From Drechmeria coniospora (lineage: Eukaryota > Ascomycota > Sordariomycetes > Hypocreales > Ophiocordycipitaceae), in assembly GCF_001625195.1 (NCBI RefSeq), contig NC_054390.1, positions 1,612,001 to 1,676,000 on the forward strand: a stretch of 64,000 bases of DNA, read 5' to 3'. Below the pieces are notes generated by a model. The model searched no databases. It saw only the letters and a program-made list of their open reading frames with translations, and was not told where the DNA came from. The position numbers were made by a program, and so were the translations under genes. Positions 45,572-54,826 of this stretch are shown here, piece by piece; within the stretch, counting starts at the first letter, position 1; every line of letters begins with the position of its first letter.

Positions 45572-46885
45572 TCAGCCTGCTGCCTGGTACACTCTGTCGC
45601 TAGGCAACAACACTCTTCTCCGCCGCAGCAGCTCTCCAAGGGGCACATTGTCATCGTCACAGTTCGGGTGTCCAGTATCGACGTTCTCAGCCTCCTCATC
45701 CACGCCGTAGTCTTGCAGGCGGTCGCCATCGTGGTTCACCCACTCATGGGATCCACATTCATCCGATTCGTACCCACCGTGAATGTTCATGTCAACTACT
45801 TCATACGCGTTAACGTCATCCAGCTCCGCCAAAATCATCTTGCGATGCCTCGCGTCCCGTTCCTGGCGCTCTTTGAATGCCCGCTTCCATTCCTCCGGAC
45901 TCAAGACTGCATCTCGTAGGTCTGTGTTATAGTCCTTCCGTGATAAAGGCTGTGATCTTGCCGCACGACTTATTTTTTCCGGGTCAGGGGGGGGCCACAT
46001 GCCCTCTCTATGGTTGAAGCCATTTTCGGCCCACACCCATCCACCGGCATCCTTCAATAACTCGGGGTGGCCTGCCAGCGGGAACAGCCAGAGAAGAGGG
46101 TTTGATGTACCCATTGCTTGCGCCATGTTGGCAAAAAACCCAATATCATAAGGGAACTCCACTCTTTCAACTATAATATTTTCTCCGTCAGGACCTGTAA
46201 TGTTCCACGAACGACGTCCCCCGCGGTCGAGAACAGCTTCGTGCCGGTCTATCTCCCAGCTTTCGATCGTGGTGCAGTTGAACAGCCAGGATTTGAGTGT
46301 GCTGATTAACATGATTCCGAGTGCGAGAGTGGTGAAGAAGCAAATAAGCGACATCAAGGCCAAAGCGACCAGCGCCTCAAGGCTAGGGCCTAGGTACGCG
46401 GGTAGGTGGCGAGCCTCCCAGAGAGCAAACAGCCGTTGGTACAAAAGTCTCCCCAGAGCCCAAAGGGACAGGTTGGCGTAGACAAGGAACCGCAGGAAGT
46501 GCGGAAAGGTGGTCATAGAGACGCAGTTTCGGGTCCACGGGCAATGATGGTCCATCTTGGGTACGCATCGTCTGCAATGGCGGCAGTGATGTGCTCTTGG
46601 TGGCTTTGGACTGTTGCATTTCCTGCACCAGTTTTCAGCAACCTCGGTGGCTTTGTCGGGGAAGTCATAGTGGCCTGGGTTGACTGTGACGGCCTTAAAG
46701 TAGGTGAACCACAGGCAAAGCACCAAGGTGTTGAAGACGGTGGTCTCCATTCGGGACGGCGGCCCCGGCAGAAGAGTTGAGAAGTGAAAGACGCATTGCG
46801 TGAAATAAGTCAGGAATGCAGTAAGGATGCAGACAGTAGGCACTGCCAGCTTCTTCGCGAGTGCCTCGCCATTGAAATTTGACAT
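45572..46885 (-). CDS. PFA4: Palmitoyltransferase Pfa4 (DHHC type), 437 aa
   Basis: Membrane S-acyltransferase; yeast Pfa4 sits in the ER and palmitoylates chitin synthase Chs3. Single exon. I place the start at ATG 46885-46883 (MSNFNGEALAKK), which gives the usual length and puts the first membrane segment at residues 13-35. An upstream in-frame ATG at 47023 would add 46 unlikely residues. Membrane segments follow at about 51-67, 131-150 and 171-198. The zinc and catalytic block runs from C87 through HHCRHCRRCVPKMDHHCPW, with DHHC at 112-115. The TTxE motif (TTIE) is at 205-208, just after the last membrane segment, as the family requires. The acidic C-terminal tail ends in VPLGELLRRRR. Intact and convergent with MYO1. 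Confidence 0.95.
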   Translation of the reverse strand: MSNFNGEALAKKLAVPTVCILTAFLTYFTQCVFHFSTLLPGPPSRMETTVFNTLVLCLWFTYFKAVTVNPGHYDFPDKATEVAENWCRKCNSPKPPRAHHCRHCRRCVPKMDHHCPWTRNCVSMTTFPHFLRFLVYANLSLWALGRLLYQRLFALWEARHLPAYLGPSLEALVALALMSLICFFTTLALGIMLISTLKSWLFNCTTIESWEIDRHEAVLDRGGRRSWNITGPDGENIIVERVEFPYDIGFFANMAQAMGTSNPLLWLFPLAGHPELLKDAGGWVWAENGFNHREGMWPPPDPEKISRAARSQPLSRKDYNTDLRDAVLSPEEWKRAFKERQERDARHRKMILAELDDVNAYEVVDMNIHGGYESDECGSHEWVNHDGDRLQDYGVDEEAENVDTGHPNCDDDNVPLGELLRRRRVLLPSDRVYQAAG

Positions 46886-47272
46886 CGCGAATTGAATCGC
46901 GAAATATATAGATGCAGCTGCCGCTTGTTTGCGCAATTGACGTAGCCTGCCTGAGTGGAGTTCACTATTAGGTTGGTCCTCGGCCAACCAAACACAAGCG
47001 GCTTGACCAATGCTGGGGGCCAAGGCAAATCATAATATTACTAGACATGCACGAGGAAGAATGCGGCCCGATAAGTAGTCATAAGGGCCTTTACAAATGG
47101 AATAATTATTTGTTCCGTATCTTAAGTTAGCTTATATTAATTATAGAGTAAAAACAAATTTCAAACCTCCTATAGCTCTACTAAATGTTAGCTAATATAA
47201 CGAAGTAACTATAGAAGAGTTAAAGCTATATTACTACCTGTAATGCTAGTAGGTATTGCTCTTTTGTATTTA
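46886..47272. other. PFA4 upstream region and border of the gene island
   Basis: The first 150-200 bp have normal composition and would be the PFA4 promoter and 5' UTR. From about 47090 the sequence becomes AT-rich and leads into a 171 bp-family LTR. The PFA4 promoter is therefore very close to transposon DNA. Confidence 0.55.
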
Positions 47273-47386
47273 TATTATTTCGGAGTTACTAGGCAGCTGC
47301 TCTAGGAATGTCAATAAAGTTTATTAAAAATACTTAAGGGAAGGAAGACTACTTATTAGTTAGGGCTTCCTTTCTATATACGCTCC
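47273..47386 (+). repeat. 171 bp-family Gypsy LTR, left part (split by the LINE)
   Basis: TATTATTTCGGAGTTACTAGGCAGCTG... matches the start of the Gypsy-2 LTR. It is cut at 47386 by a LINE and resumes at 49904-49969 (...TTAGCCCAATACTATA). The last 11 bp (ATATACGCTCC) are duplicated at 49893-49903. Confidence 0.8.
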
Positions 47387-47634
47387 TTTTTTTTTTTTTT
47401 TTTTTTTTTCATTCATTACGCGCATGCAGCCCTAGAGGCTATAGCGCGGCGGCCTATAGGTCCCGTAGGGCCTAGAAGACCTAATGGGCCTACTAGACCC
47501 TTAGGGTCCTAAGAGCACGCAGGAGCTAACTAGCTAACTAAACTAGCAGTAACGACTGGCTATTTATATTAAATCAGTAGAGCTTTCCCTTGCATTTTAC
47601 GAATCTTAGTCCCTAGGCCTAGCTAGGCCTAGTA

Positions 47635-48634
47635 CTATTCCTCTAGGTACCACTTTGCCGTACCGATATTAGTAGTAGTTAGGAACTCAAATAGAGCCTC
47701 CTTTCCTTGCCTAATACTAAATAAAATCGGTAGGGTAAGCGGCTTACCCTGTAGGGCTTCCTTTAGGTCTTTCCGTTCCTTCCTATAACGTACGCATTGT
47801 AGTAATAGGTGGGTTACAGTCTGTTTTTGCCCGCACTTACAGGCGTCCGAGTCGATCTTTCCAATCTTTTTTTGGTAGGGCTTAAGGTATCCGATCCCTG
47901 TTTTTAATTGTATATAGGCCGATTGGATAGGCCTAGGCAAATCGGGTAGGCTAGGCTTATACGCAAACCTAGGTTTCCCAGTCCTTCGATAGTGGGCCCC
48001 TAGGCCCCTAGCCTTAGGGCCTCGGGCCTCCTCCCTAGCCCATAGCTCCTTCCACCCCCCTAGGGCTGCCTCTTTAACTCTCCTCCGTAGATAACTTAGG
48101 GAGGTATAAGGGGCACCTATAGGCCTAGTTAGGCCACCTTTTGCAACCTGGTCTGCAATTTCGTTCCCTATAATTCCAACGTAGCCAGGGCACCACGTTA
48201 GGGTTATAGCTACCTTCCGGTCCGCTAGGCTATTTACTAGCTGCCTTGCCTTATAGGCTAGGTCGCTATACCCTGCGGCTACCTTCTGGATAGCTGCTTG
48301 GCTATCTATAAAAAGATAGGCTTCTTGCGGTAGGGGGTTTCGTTGGGATAAGGCTTTTAGGGCCCTTGTTATCCCAATTAGCTCGGCATTAACTACTTCG
48401 ATCCTAGGGCCTAGGTTATAGGCCTTTGCCCCTAGGGCCCGGCCTGTAGGGTCCGTTTCGTAATAGGCGCACGAGTTCGTTGTTTGACCCCTAATAGTCC
48501 CTTGTGACCCGTCTGTATAATAAATCATACAGTTATTAAATTCTAGGTCCCTTAGAAGGGTTTCGTGTTCTAATTTAGCGGTCTCCTTAGGGCTTTGCGA
48601 AATACTTATAGAGGCCCTAAGCCCTAGGGCCCAG
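47635..48634 (-). pseudogene. LINE RNase H and C-terminal Cys/His domain
   Basis: Open from the S1 insertion point to 47635 (about 330 codons; the ATG at 48528 is internal). RNase H signature: TDGS near the start, NAELIGI, IDSQAA and WCPGYVGIIGNEIAD, giving the D-E-D-D set. A C-x-C-x8-H-x4-C cluster follows (CKCGQKQTVTHLLLQC), typical of the tail of fungal LINEs. No internal stop. The upstream frame joins RT once S1 and one CCCAG are removed. Confidence 0.88.
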
Positions 48635-48825
48635 TGTTACGAAGCTGACTAGCAGGAAGGCAGTATGCGCAAAGACTGTAGAATTTTCGAACTAAGGAGG
48701 AAGAAAAGAGACAGAAAACAACAAGGGCAGCAAGGAACGGCCTATATACCCAGACGGTCCGCGCGTTACGTAATGGAAGGTATAGGGTAGGCTAGGAAGA
48801 GAATACGATATACGATATCGTTACA
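48635..48825 (-). repeat. S1 element copy 2, inserted in the LINE, TSD CCCAG
   Basis: 191 bp, TGTTACGAAG...ATATCGTTACA on the plus strand, flanked by CCCAG at 48630-48634 and 48826-48830. The LINE frame is continuous when it is removed with one duplication. This copy defines the element's exact ends and is nearly unmutated. Confidence 0.93.
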
Positions 48826-49892
48826 CCCAGGGGGCTTGCCAGGCCGCTCTTTATCTCTCTAGGCCCCAGTTAGGACCTATTATTTCCTTGATTTTCGATA
48901 GTAGCCGGAATAGCTGTGTTATAGGCCTAATATAGGCAAAAGTACCTAAATCAGACCCCGATTCGGCTAGTTCGTCCCGTATGGCTATATTGTAGGCCCT
49001 ACGGATCGAGTGGTTGTACTGAAACATTAGGGTCCTTAGGGCGTAGCCTAGGCAGGCCTTCTGGAACCGTATCTCCGGCGGGGGGATTGCGGCCTCTATT
49101 TCTAGGGCTTTTGTAGGGGACCCCCTAAAAGCCCCTAGGACCTTCGGTAGGGCCTCGTTTTGTAAGCATTGATAGTACTGTATTAGGCCTTGTTGGCCCT
49201 GGCCTTTGTACCAAACAGGGACCCCGTAATCCGCTATAGTAGTAATACAAGCAATATATAGTTGCCGTAGCGCCCTATAGGGTAGGCCCTTTTGGGTACT
49301 TGCTAGCCTAGATAGGCCTAGGAAGGCGGCCCTAGCTAGGGCTATTCGGTTTTCGATATATGATTTAAACGATAGCTTTGAATCGAACCAAATACCTAGC
49401 CACCTAATAACGGGCTTTAGTATAATTGCTATATTAGCTATTGTTACGCCTTCCGTTATAGGGGCTCTTTGTATAGTAAAGTGGATTAGTTCCGTTTTCC
49501 CGTAGTCAAATTGGACCCCTTGGGCCGTTGCTTGGGCTGTAAGCCTAGTTACAATACCTTCTAGCGCCCGGCAGTTCTTATAGGCAGATCTAGACGATAC
49601 CGTTAGGCTCAAGTTATCAATATAGGATAACTGGAAGGCCTTATCCGCTATAATATCCCTAATATAAATTAGGAATAAGATAGGGCTTATAGGCGATCCT
49701 TACGGTATTCCTATAGCTATTTCGACTAGTTGGTGGATTTAGCCGTTAAAGGCTAGTTGGATCGATCGACCTGATAGGAACGATATAACCTAGCTAATTA
49801 GGGCCTTTGGGAGGTCTAGCCTCTGTAAAACCCCTATAAGCTTAACCTTTAATATGTAATCGAAGGCGCCTTTAATGTTAAGGAATAATGTA
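48826..49892 (-). pseudogene. LINE reverse transcriptase, RIP-inactivated
   Basis: The minus-strand RT fragment starts inside motif A, which reads FLNIKGAFD (Asp changed to Asn at 49877-49879). Motif B is P-stop-GSP (TAA at 49700-49702, where Gln is expected). The catalytic box is Y-I-D-N (Asn at 49613-49615). Two further stops lie between A and B. The 253-codon open stretch 48851-49612 covers the thumb and linker. One TAA at 48851-48853 lies before the RNase H linker. All changes fit CpA to TpA or its complement. Confidence 0.88.
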
Positions 49893-49903
49893 ATATACGC
49901 TCC

Positions 49904-49969
49904 TTAGGTAGGTCTATTGTCTCCCTTCGTTTTGTATTTAACAGTTAGGCTTAGCCCAATACTATAGTA
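49904..49969 (+). repeat. 171 bp-family Gypsy LTR, right part
   Basis: Remainder of the LTR begun at 47273. It ends TTAGCCCAATACTATAGTA. Diverged but colinear. Confidence 0.7.
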
Positions 49970-50089
49970 TATATAAGCAAACAAGGAGTATATTAACTAA
50001 GCAGTACTTTAGTTAATAAATATACCTATAATAGTCTATTGTATTCAGACTTTATATTATAGAGTTACTAGCTAACTGCTCTAGGAATC

Positions 50090-50466
50090 TGTTATAATAT
50101 TAGGCTTTACCTAATAGAGCTATATCCTAGGATAGAGTTACGTACTACTGTATATAACTTGTACCCTATAGCTAAGCAGGTATTAGAGTATAAGTACTCT
50201 AATGCCCAGTACTTTAAGTTAAAGTTCTGTAAATTCCTTAATAGTTATTTCTAACTACTAAATACTAGTAGTATTAGTAACTGTTATAGTATTGGGCTTA
50301 GCCCGATACAGGAGAACGGAGGGAACCAAAGGACCTACTAGGAAGAACGCATACAACTAAAAGCCCTAGTTGTTAAGTAGTTTTCCCTCCTTTAAGTCTT
50401 TTAATAAACATTATTAAGAGCCCTAGAGCAGTTGCCTAGTAACTCCGTAACAGTAACTCTATAATA
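50090..50466 (+). repeat. X1: 201 bp LTR-like element, TSD GAATC
   Basis: Begins TGTTATAATATTAGGC at 50090 and ends CTCTATAATA at 50466. GAATC occurs at 50085-50089 and 50467-50471. After subtraction of the nested LTR and one of its duplications the unit is 201 bp. A second copy lies at 50729-50928. Its ends resemble those of the 171 bp LTR, which suggests a related retrotransposon family, but its body is different. Confidence 0.85.
50282..50452 (-). repeat. 171 bp Gypsy solo LTR nested in X1, TSD GTAAC
   Basis: TGTTATAGTATTGGGC...CTCCGTAACA with GTAAC at 50277-50281 and 50453-50457. It is the best preserved copy of this LTR, with intact TG...CA ends, and the innermost layer of a three-deep nest. 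Confidence 0.93.
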
Positions 50467-50728
50467 GAATCTCAAAAAAGTTTATTAAGGCTTACAAAAA
50501 GGAAGTCTATTAATAGGTTAGGGCTTCCCCTTATAAAGGAGCCCTTTAAGTAGGTCTACTACCTTATTAACTTATATTATACTTAGGTATAGCCCAATAA
50601 TATATATCCTATTTTTTTAATTACGTTTACTCGGTATACTCTATAACCAATATAGTAATTAGTATATATAGGAGACGACTTAGCTTAACTCTAAAAAAAC
50701 ATCTTAAATCTATTTTTCTCTTAGCTTA

Positions 50729-50928
50729 TATTATAATATTAGGCTTTACCTAATAGAGCTATGTCCTATAATAGAATTACGTACTATTATATGTAACTTG
50801 TTCCCTATAACTAAGTAGGTATTAAAGTATAAGTACTCTAATGCCTTATACTTTAAGTAGAGTTCTATAGATTTCTTAACAACTATTTCCGACTACTAGA
50901 TACTAATAGTACTAGTAACTCTATAATA
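50729..50928 (+). repeat. X2: second 200 bp copy of the X element, TSD GCTTA
   Basis: TATTATAATATTAGGC...CTCTATAATA with GCTTA at 50724-50728 and 50929-50933. It is colinear with X1 over its length and lacks the nested LTR. Confidence 0.9.
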
Positions 50929-50933
50929 GCTTA

Positions 50934-51566
50934 CTATAGTTTATTAAGGCTATATTGTCTCTTTATATAGTTATTTAAGAGCTAAACATTTATGAAATTA
51001 AATACTACAAGGACTTAGATTATGAATTATAAAATAGTACACAGGACTATAAGTATAAGGCGAACTATATTGCTACGAACTAGCTATAGCTAGAGCAGCC
51101 GACCTACTTAAAAACTAAGGCAGTAAGGTGCAGGGAAGCTGTATATAAAATGCTTAATAAATATATTATAAATAAAGACTTATAATAGTAATAATTTAAA
51201 AGAGCTATTACGGACTGACCTTATAATACATATAGGGAGGTATACCTATATAGACAATAGATTAGTTAACTCTAAATGGCAAAAACTATTAAAAGATCTA
51301 CTAGTATCCGTACTTAGTGCAGGTACTGCACCTTACATTTGCTTATAAGGCCTATACGCCTATAACGCGCCTTACAGATCTCAGTAGGTACAAGTAGTAG
51401 CCGTACTACTAGCCGTTGCGCTATGCGGCGCCCCCTTATTGCAGCTAGTAAGTAGGTGTATTTTAACGAATTTAATAAAGCTAATACTTTATTAATTAGC
51501 TATACTTATAAGAGCTATTGCTATCTCTTAACTATTATACTTAAGCATAGCCTAAGGCTATAATAT
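50934..51566. other. AT-rich interval with a tRNA-like A-box segment
   Basis: No ORF of note. At about 51360-51440 the minus strand contains GGCGCCGCATAGCGCAACGG, which has the look of a tRNA 5' part with an A-box (TAGCGCAACGG) and a four-base D-stem (TAGC/GCTA). The anticodon and T arms do not form, so it is at best a tRNA pseudogene or the head of a SINE. The rest is featureless. Confidence 0.3.
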
Positions 51567-51750
51567 TGTTACAATACTAACTAGTAAGAAGGTAGTATAT
51601 GCAAAGACTATAGAATTTTCGAACTAAGGAGGAAGAAAAGAGAAAGAAAACAGTAAGTACGGAGAGGAAGGGCTATATATATAGGTAGTCCGCGCATTAC
51701 GTAATAAAGAGTATAGGGTAGGCTAGGAAGAGAGTACAATATATAATATC
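51567..51750 (-). repeat. S1 element copy 3, truncated by Copia-C
   Basis: TGTTACAATACTAACTAG... matches S1 for 184 bp. The last few bases are missing because Copia-C begins at 51751. Confidence 0.82.
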
Positions 51751-52416
51751 TCTTGCAATTTAGATACATAAGAGGAGGGGTAGTAAAAGTATATTGCACG
51801 GACTAGGGAATCAATCAAGCTATTAGTAATAGCATAAGGAGTACCAGTTAGTAACTGGGCAAGAGTGTACAATTGGTAGTACCGAATTATATAAATAAAT
51901 ATAATTATTCTTCTACCTAAAGTATAAGGGAAGTACGGCTATTTATGCCTATAGAGTAGTACTGTATAGGTCCAGATTATAGCTGTACAGTTATACTATA
52001 GTTTGATCGCCTGTTTGGTTGTACAATAGTTTAATTGCCTATTTAGTCGTACAATAGTTTAATTACCGTTTCGATTGTACAATAGTTTAATTGCCTGCAG
52101 TAGTACTGTAGGCTGGCAATAGCTAGTAGCGATTGAGAGAGCGGCAATTGTTATTCCGATTAATTGGCTCCTATAGTCGACTGGCTACTATGTATATAAG
52201 TTGTATTGTAGTAGTAAGTTAGCCGGCAGTAGTACTACCGTTAGTCGTTCCGAGTTATAGTTCGGAGTAGTATATTGTATACTATTAGTTAACTCGGTAT
52301 GCTTACTAATACTTACAGTATAGTATAGTATCTTTACTAGTAGTAGTACTACTAGTAATAATAGGATAGTATCCTATTTGGGTAGTCTTACTAGTATAAA
52401 TACTAGTATTTTAACA
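51751..52416 (-). repeat. Copia-C 3' LTR (666 bp)
   Basis: Shares the start TGTTAAAATAC and end AATTGCAAGA with the B-group LTRs, and the twin hairpins near 51818-51860. It has three repeats of a GTACAATAGTTTAATTGCC-like segment (about 51990-52090) not seen in the others. Confidence 0.85.
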
Positions 52417-53048
52417 CCCCCTCTATTTAGTTAGTATAACTACTGCTAAATAGGGATCCCTTAGAGACCTAGTAGGCTAAGGTAGCGTTGGAAGAGATTA
52501 GCGGTAAGGGCCTTAGTAAGGCTATCGGTAGGTATAGACTTAGTGTTTAGGTAACTGATTTTGGCTAGTCCGTTTACTGCTTCTTACCGAATATACTGGA
52601 ACTTTAGTAGTATATACTTTTTGTTTAGTTATGCTAATTGGGATTATTAGCGTTAGAGATAGATCTATTATTATTATATAAAAGTAGGATAGGCTGTTTA
52701 AGACCCTTGCCTATTTCTGTAAATAAACTATCTAGCTATTTAAGTTCCCGAATAGCTTCCAGTAGGGTATCTAATTCTACCTCTATAGTAGAAAGAGCAA
52801 TAGTATTAGCCCTTTTTAATTTCTAGTAGATTGGTCTACCTACTAGGGTAAAGAGGTACCTATAAGTAGACTTAGAGGAGTCTAAGTTACCTATAAAGTT
52901 ACTATTGGAAAATCCGAGTAGATTGGATTTAGATACTGTAGACTTAGACTAGTAGTAAATAGCTAGGTCTATAGTTCCTTTTAGATATCGAAGAAGGTTT
53001 TTGCTAGCTAATAGCTATAGGCTAGTAGCTTAGTGTATATACCGAGAT

Positions 53049-53239
53049 TGTGACGATATCGTATATCGTACTCTTCTTCTGGCCTACCCTACACTCTTCA
53101 TCACGTAATGCGCGGACCACCTATGTATATGGCCCCTTCCTTCCCGCACTTACTGTTTTCCTTCTCTTTTCTTCTTCCTTAGTTCGAAAATTCTATAGTC
53201 TTTGCACATACTGCCTTCCTGCTAGTCAGTATCGTGACA
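53049..53239 (+). repeat. S1 element copy 4, inserted in Copia-C RT
   Basis: 191 bp, TGTGACGATATCG...TATCGTGACA. The Copia sequence is continuous on both sides (compare 4625-4645), so the insertion is precise, but at most one base is duplicated. Confidence 0.88.
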
Positions 53240-54429
53240 TAGCTATTGGATTGCAAAGGCTATATTTAGTTAGGTTAATAGTATAAGGTATATTAAAGTC
53301 CCTACTATTTGTTAGTATACTAGTTGGTCGGTTGCGGATAAGGGAGTAAGGGGCGTTATAGTAGCCTGCTTAAGTACTTCTGGCTATAGTAGTATTGCTA
53401 CTACCTTGGCCTCCTTTAACCTAAATCGGGATAGGGCTTCCTTAATATACCCTTTTTGACTAAGAGTAATACCCTTAGTTATTTAACTAATCTATACGCC
53501 TAGGAAGAAGGCGGCCTGTTTGTAGTCTTTAATTAGGTAGACCTTGTATAGTTATTGTTTTAACCTGTTAATGTATATAAGGTTTGGTCTAATAAGTAGG
53601 CAGTTATTAACGTAGCTAACTATATAAGTACTAGTAGTACTATTATAGTAAATAGCTGGATTAGATATTAGAGGGCTGTATCTGTATTAGTATAGTAGTT
53701 TAGTAAGTACTTCCTGCTACTCTTTAGGTCCTTGTTTTAGGCTGTAGAGTGCCTTTTTTAAAAGGATACCTTGTTTAACTGCTAGGTTATAGCCTAGCTT
53801 AGCTAGTAGTTTAGCTAAATTATTAGTCTTATTAAGACTAATAAATACTTTTAGTCCCTTGGGAATTTTAAGGTAATTGACTTTAGATAGCTTACTGTTT
53901 AGGAAAGTACTAATAAAGTCAATCTATTTAATGTACTAGTTGTTCTAGGCGGCTAGGGCTAGTAGTATCCTCTAGGTAGGTAGAATACTAGTAGTTGCAA
54001 AAGTCTTAATATAATTGAGGCCTTTAATTTGTATAAATCCCTTAGCTACTAGTTATACCTTAAATTTAATAGGGTTATTCTACTAATCCTTTTTAACTTA
54101 TAGTATAAGTTGGCTTTTTAGAAGTTATCTACTAGTTAGTATTTCTTAAAGGGGGATAAAATAAAATACCCCTACCTGGATAAGCTACTGGAATTCTAAG
54201 AATATAGTACTTATCTACTGGTCTTTGTTATCTAACTTAAGTACCTGTTTCCAGCTAGTAGGCTTACTACTATTTAGTAGTTGCTTTGCCTTAGCTTGGT
54301 AGTATAAGTCCTGGATCCAATACGCTAGGTTAAGATCTATTGGGTTAGGGTTGTCTTCTGGTTCTAGTAGTGCATCTAGAAGAGAGGTATTTAGTAGATC
54401 CTCTATTAGCTGGGCTAGGACCCCCTCTA

Positions 54430-54610
54430 TTATACTAGTCCTAATAGGACTAGTTGGTCCGTTGGCTCCTTGCAACCTACTGGTCCTAGTAGGACTAGTA
54501 GGTCTACTAGCCCTAGTAAGGCTAGTAGGTCTGTTGGTTCCTTGCAACCTACTGGTCCTAGTAGGACTAGTAGGTTTACTAGCCCTAGTAGGGCTAGTAG
54601 GTCCGTTGGC
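54430..54610 (-). repeat. Minisatellite at the integrase-RT joint (Copia-C)
   Basis: Alternating blocks of GPTSPTRTSRLQ and RPTSPTRAS type in the minus-strand polyprotein (frame 54215-54655, 146 codons open). Equivalent to 36700-36890. Confidence 0.8.
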
Positions 54611-54826
54611 CCCCTTTGTCTCCCTAGGTATTAGGGGACTAAAGGTATTTTGCAAGATATAGTCTTCTATCTTAATTTCCCCCTCTAACTCTAGTCCTTG
54701 GAGACTAGGACTTAGTAGTTATTAAAGTCCTTAGGAGATAGGGCTAATACCTTTTAGGACTTTAAGGAAGGTAGTTTTTATAACTGCCCTTCTAGAAGGT
54801 ATATACATAAGGTATGTTTTTAAACC

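Larger units (their letters stand above)
47387..49892 (-). mobile_element. 5'-truncated LINE (RT + RNase H), 11 bp TSD, poly-A tail
   Basis: A T23 run at 47387-47409 is the poly-A tail of a minus-strand non-LTR retrotransposon. ATATACGCTCC at 47376-47386 and 49893-49903 is the target duplication. The element is 5'-truncated within RT, as target-primed reverse transcription often leaves LINEs. It has the RT, RNase H, Cys/His order of fungal Tad1-like LINEs. Much less RIP-mutated than its surroundings. Interrupted by S1 at 48635-48825. Confidence 0.9.
50055..50605 (+). repeat. Diverged 171 bp-family LTR hosting two nested LTRs
   Basis: Left part 50055-50089 (TATTATAGAGTTACTAG...) and right part 50472 to about 50605 (AAAAAAGTTTATTAAGG...ATAGCCCAATAATATA) together make one LTR of the Gypsy family, interrupted by X1. 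The right end is approximate. Confidence 0.65.

Noticed and set aside
46886..47023. 46-residue N-terminal extension of Pfa4
   Set aside because: The family normally starts just before the first membrane segment. The extension has no similarity to it that I can recognise and ends at the conserved MSNFNGE start.
47387..47409. Poly-T run as a terminator or simple repeat
   Set aside because: Its place next to an 11 bp duplication and at the 3' end of a LINE makes it the poly-A tail on the other strand.
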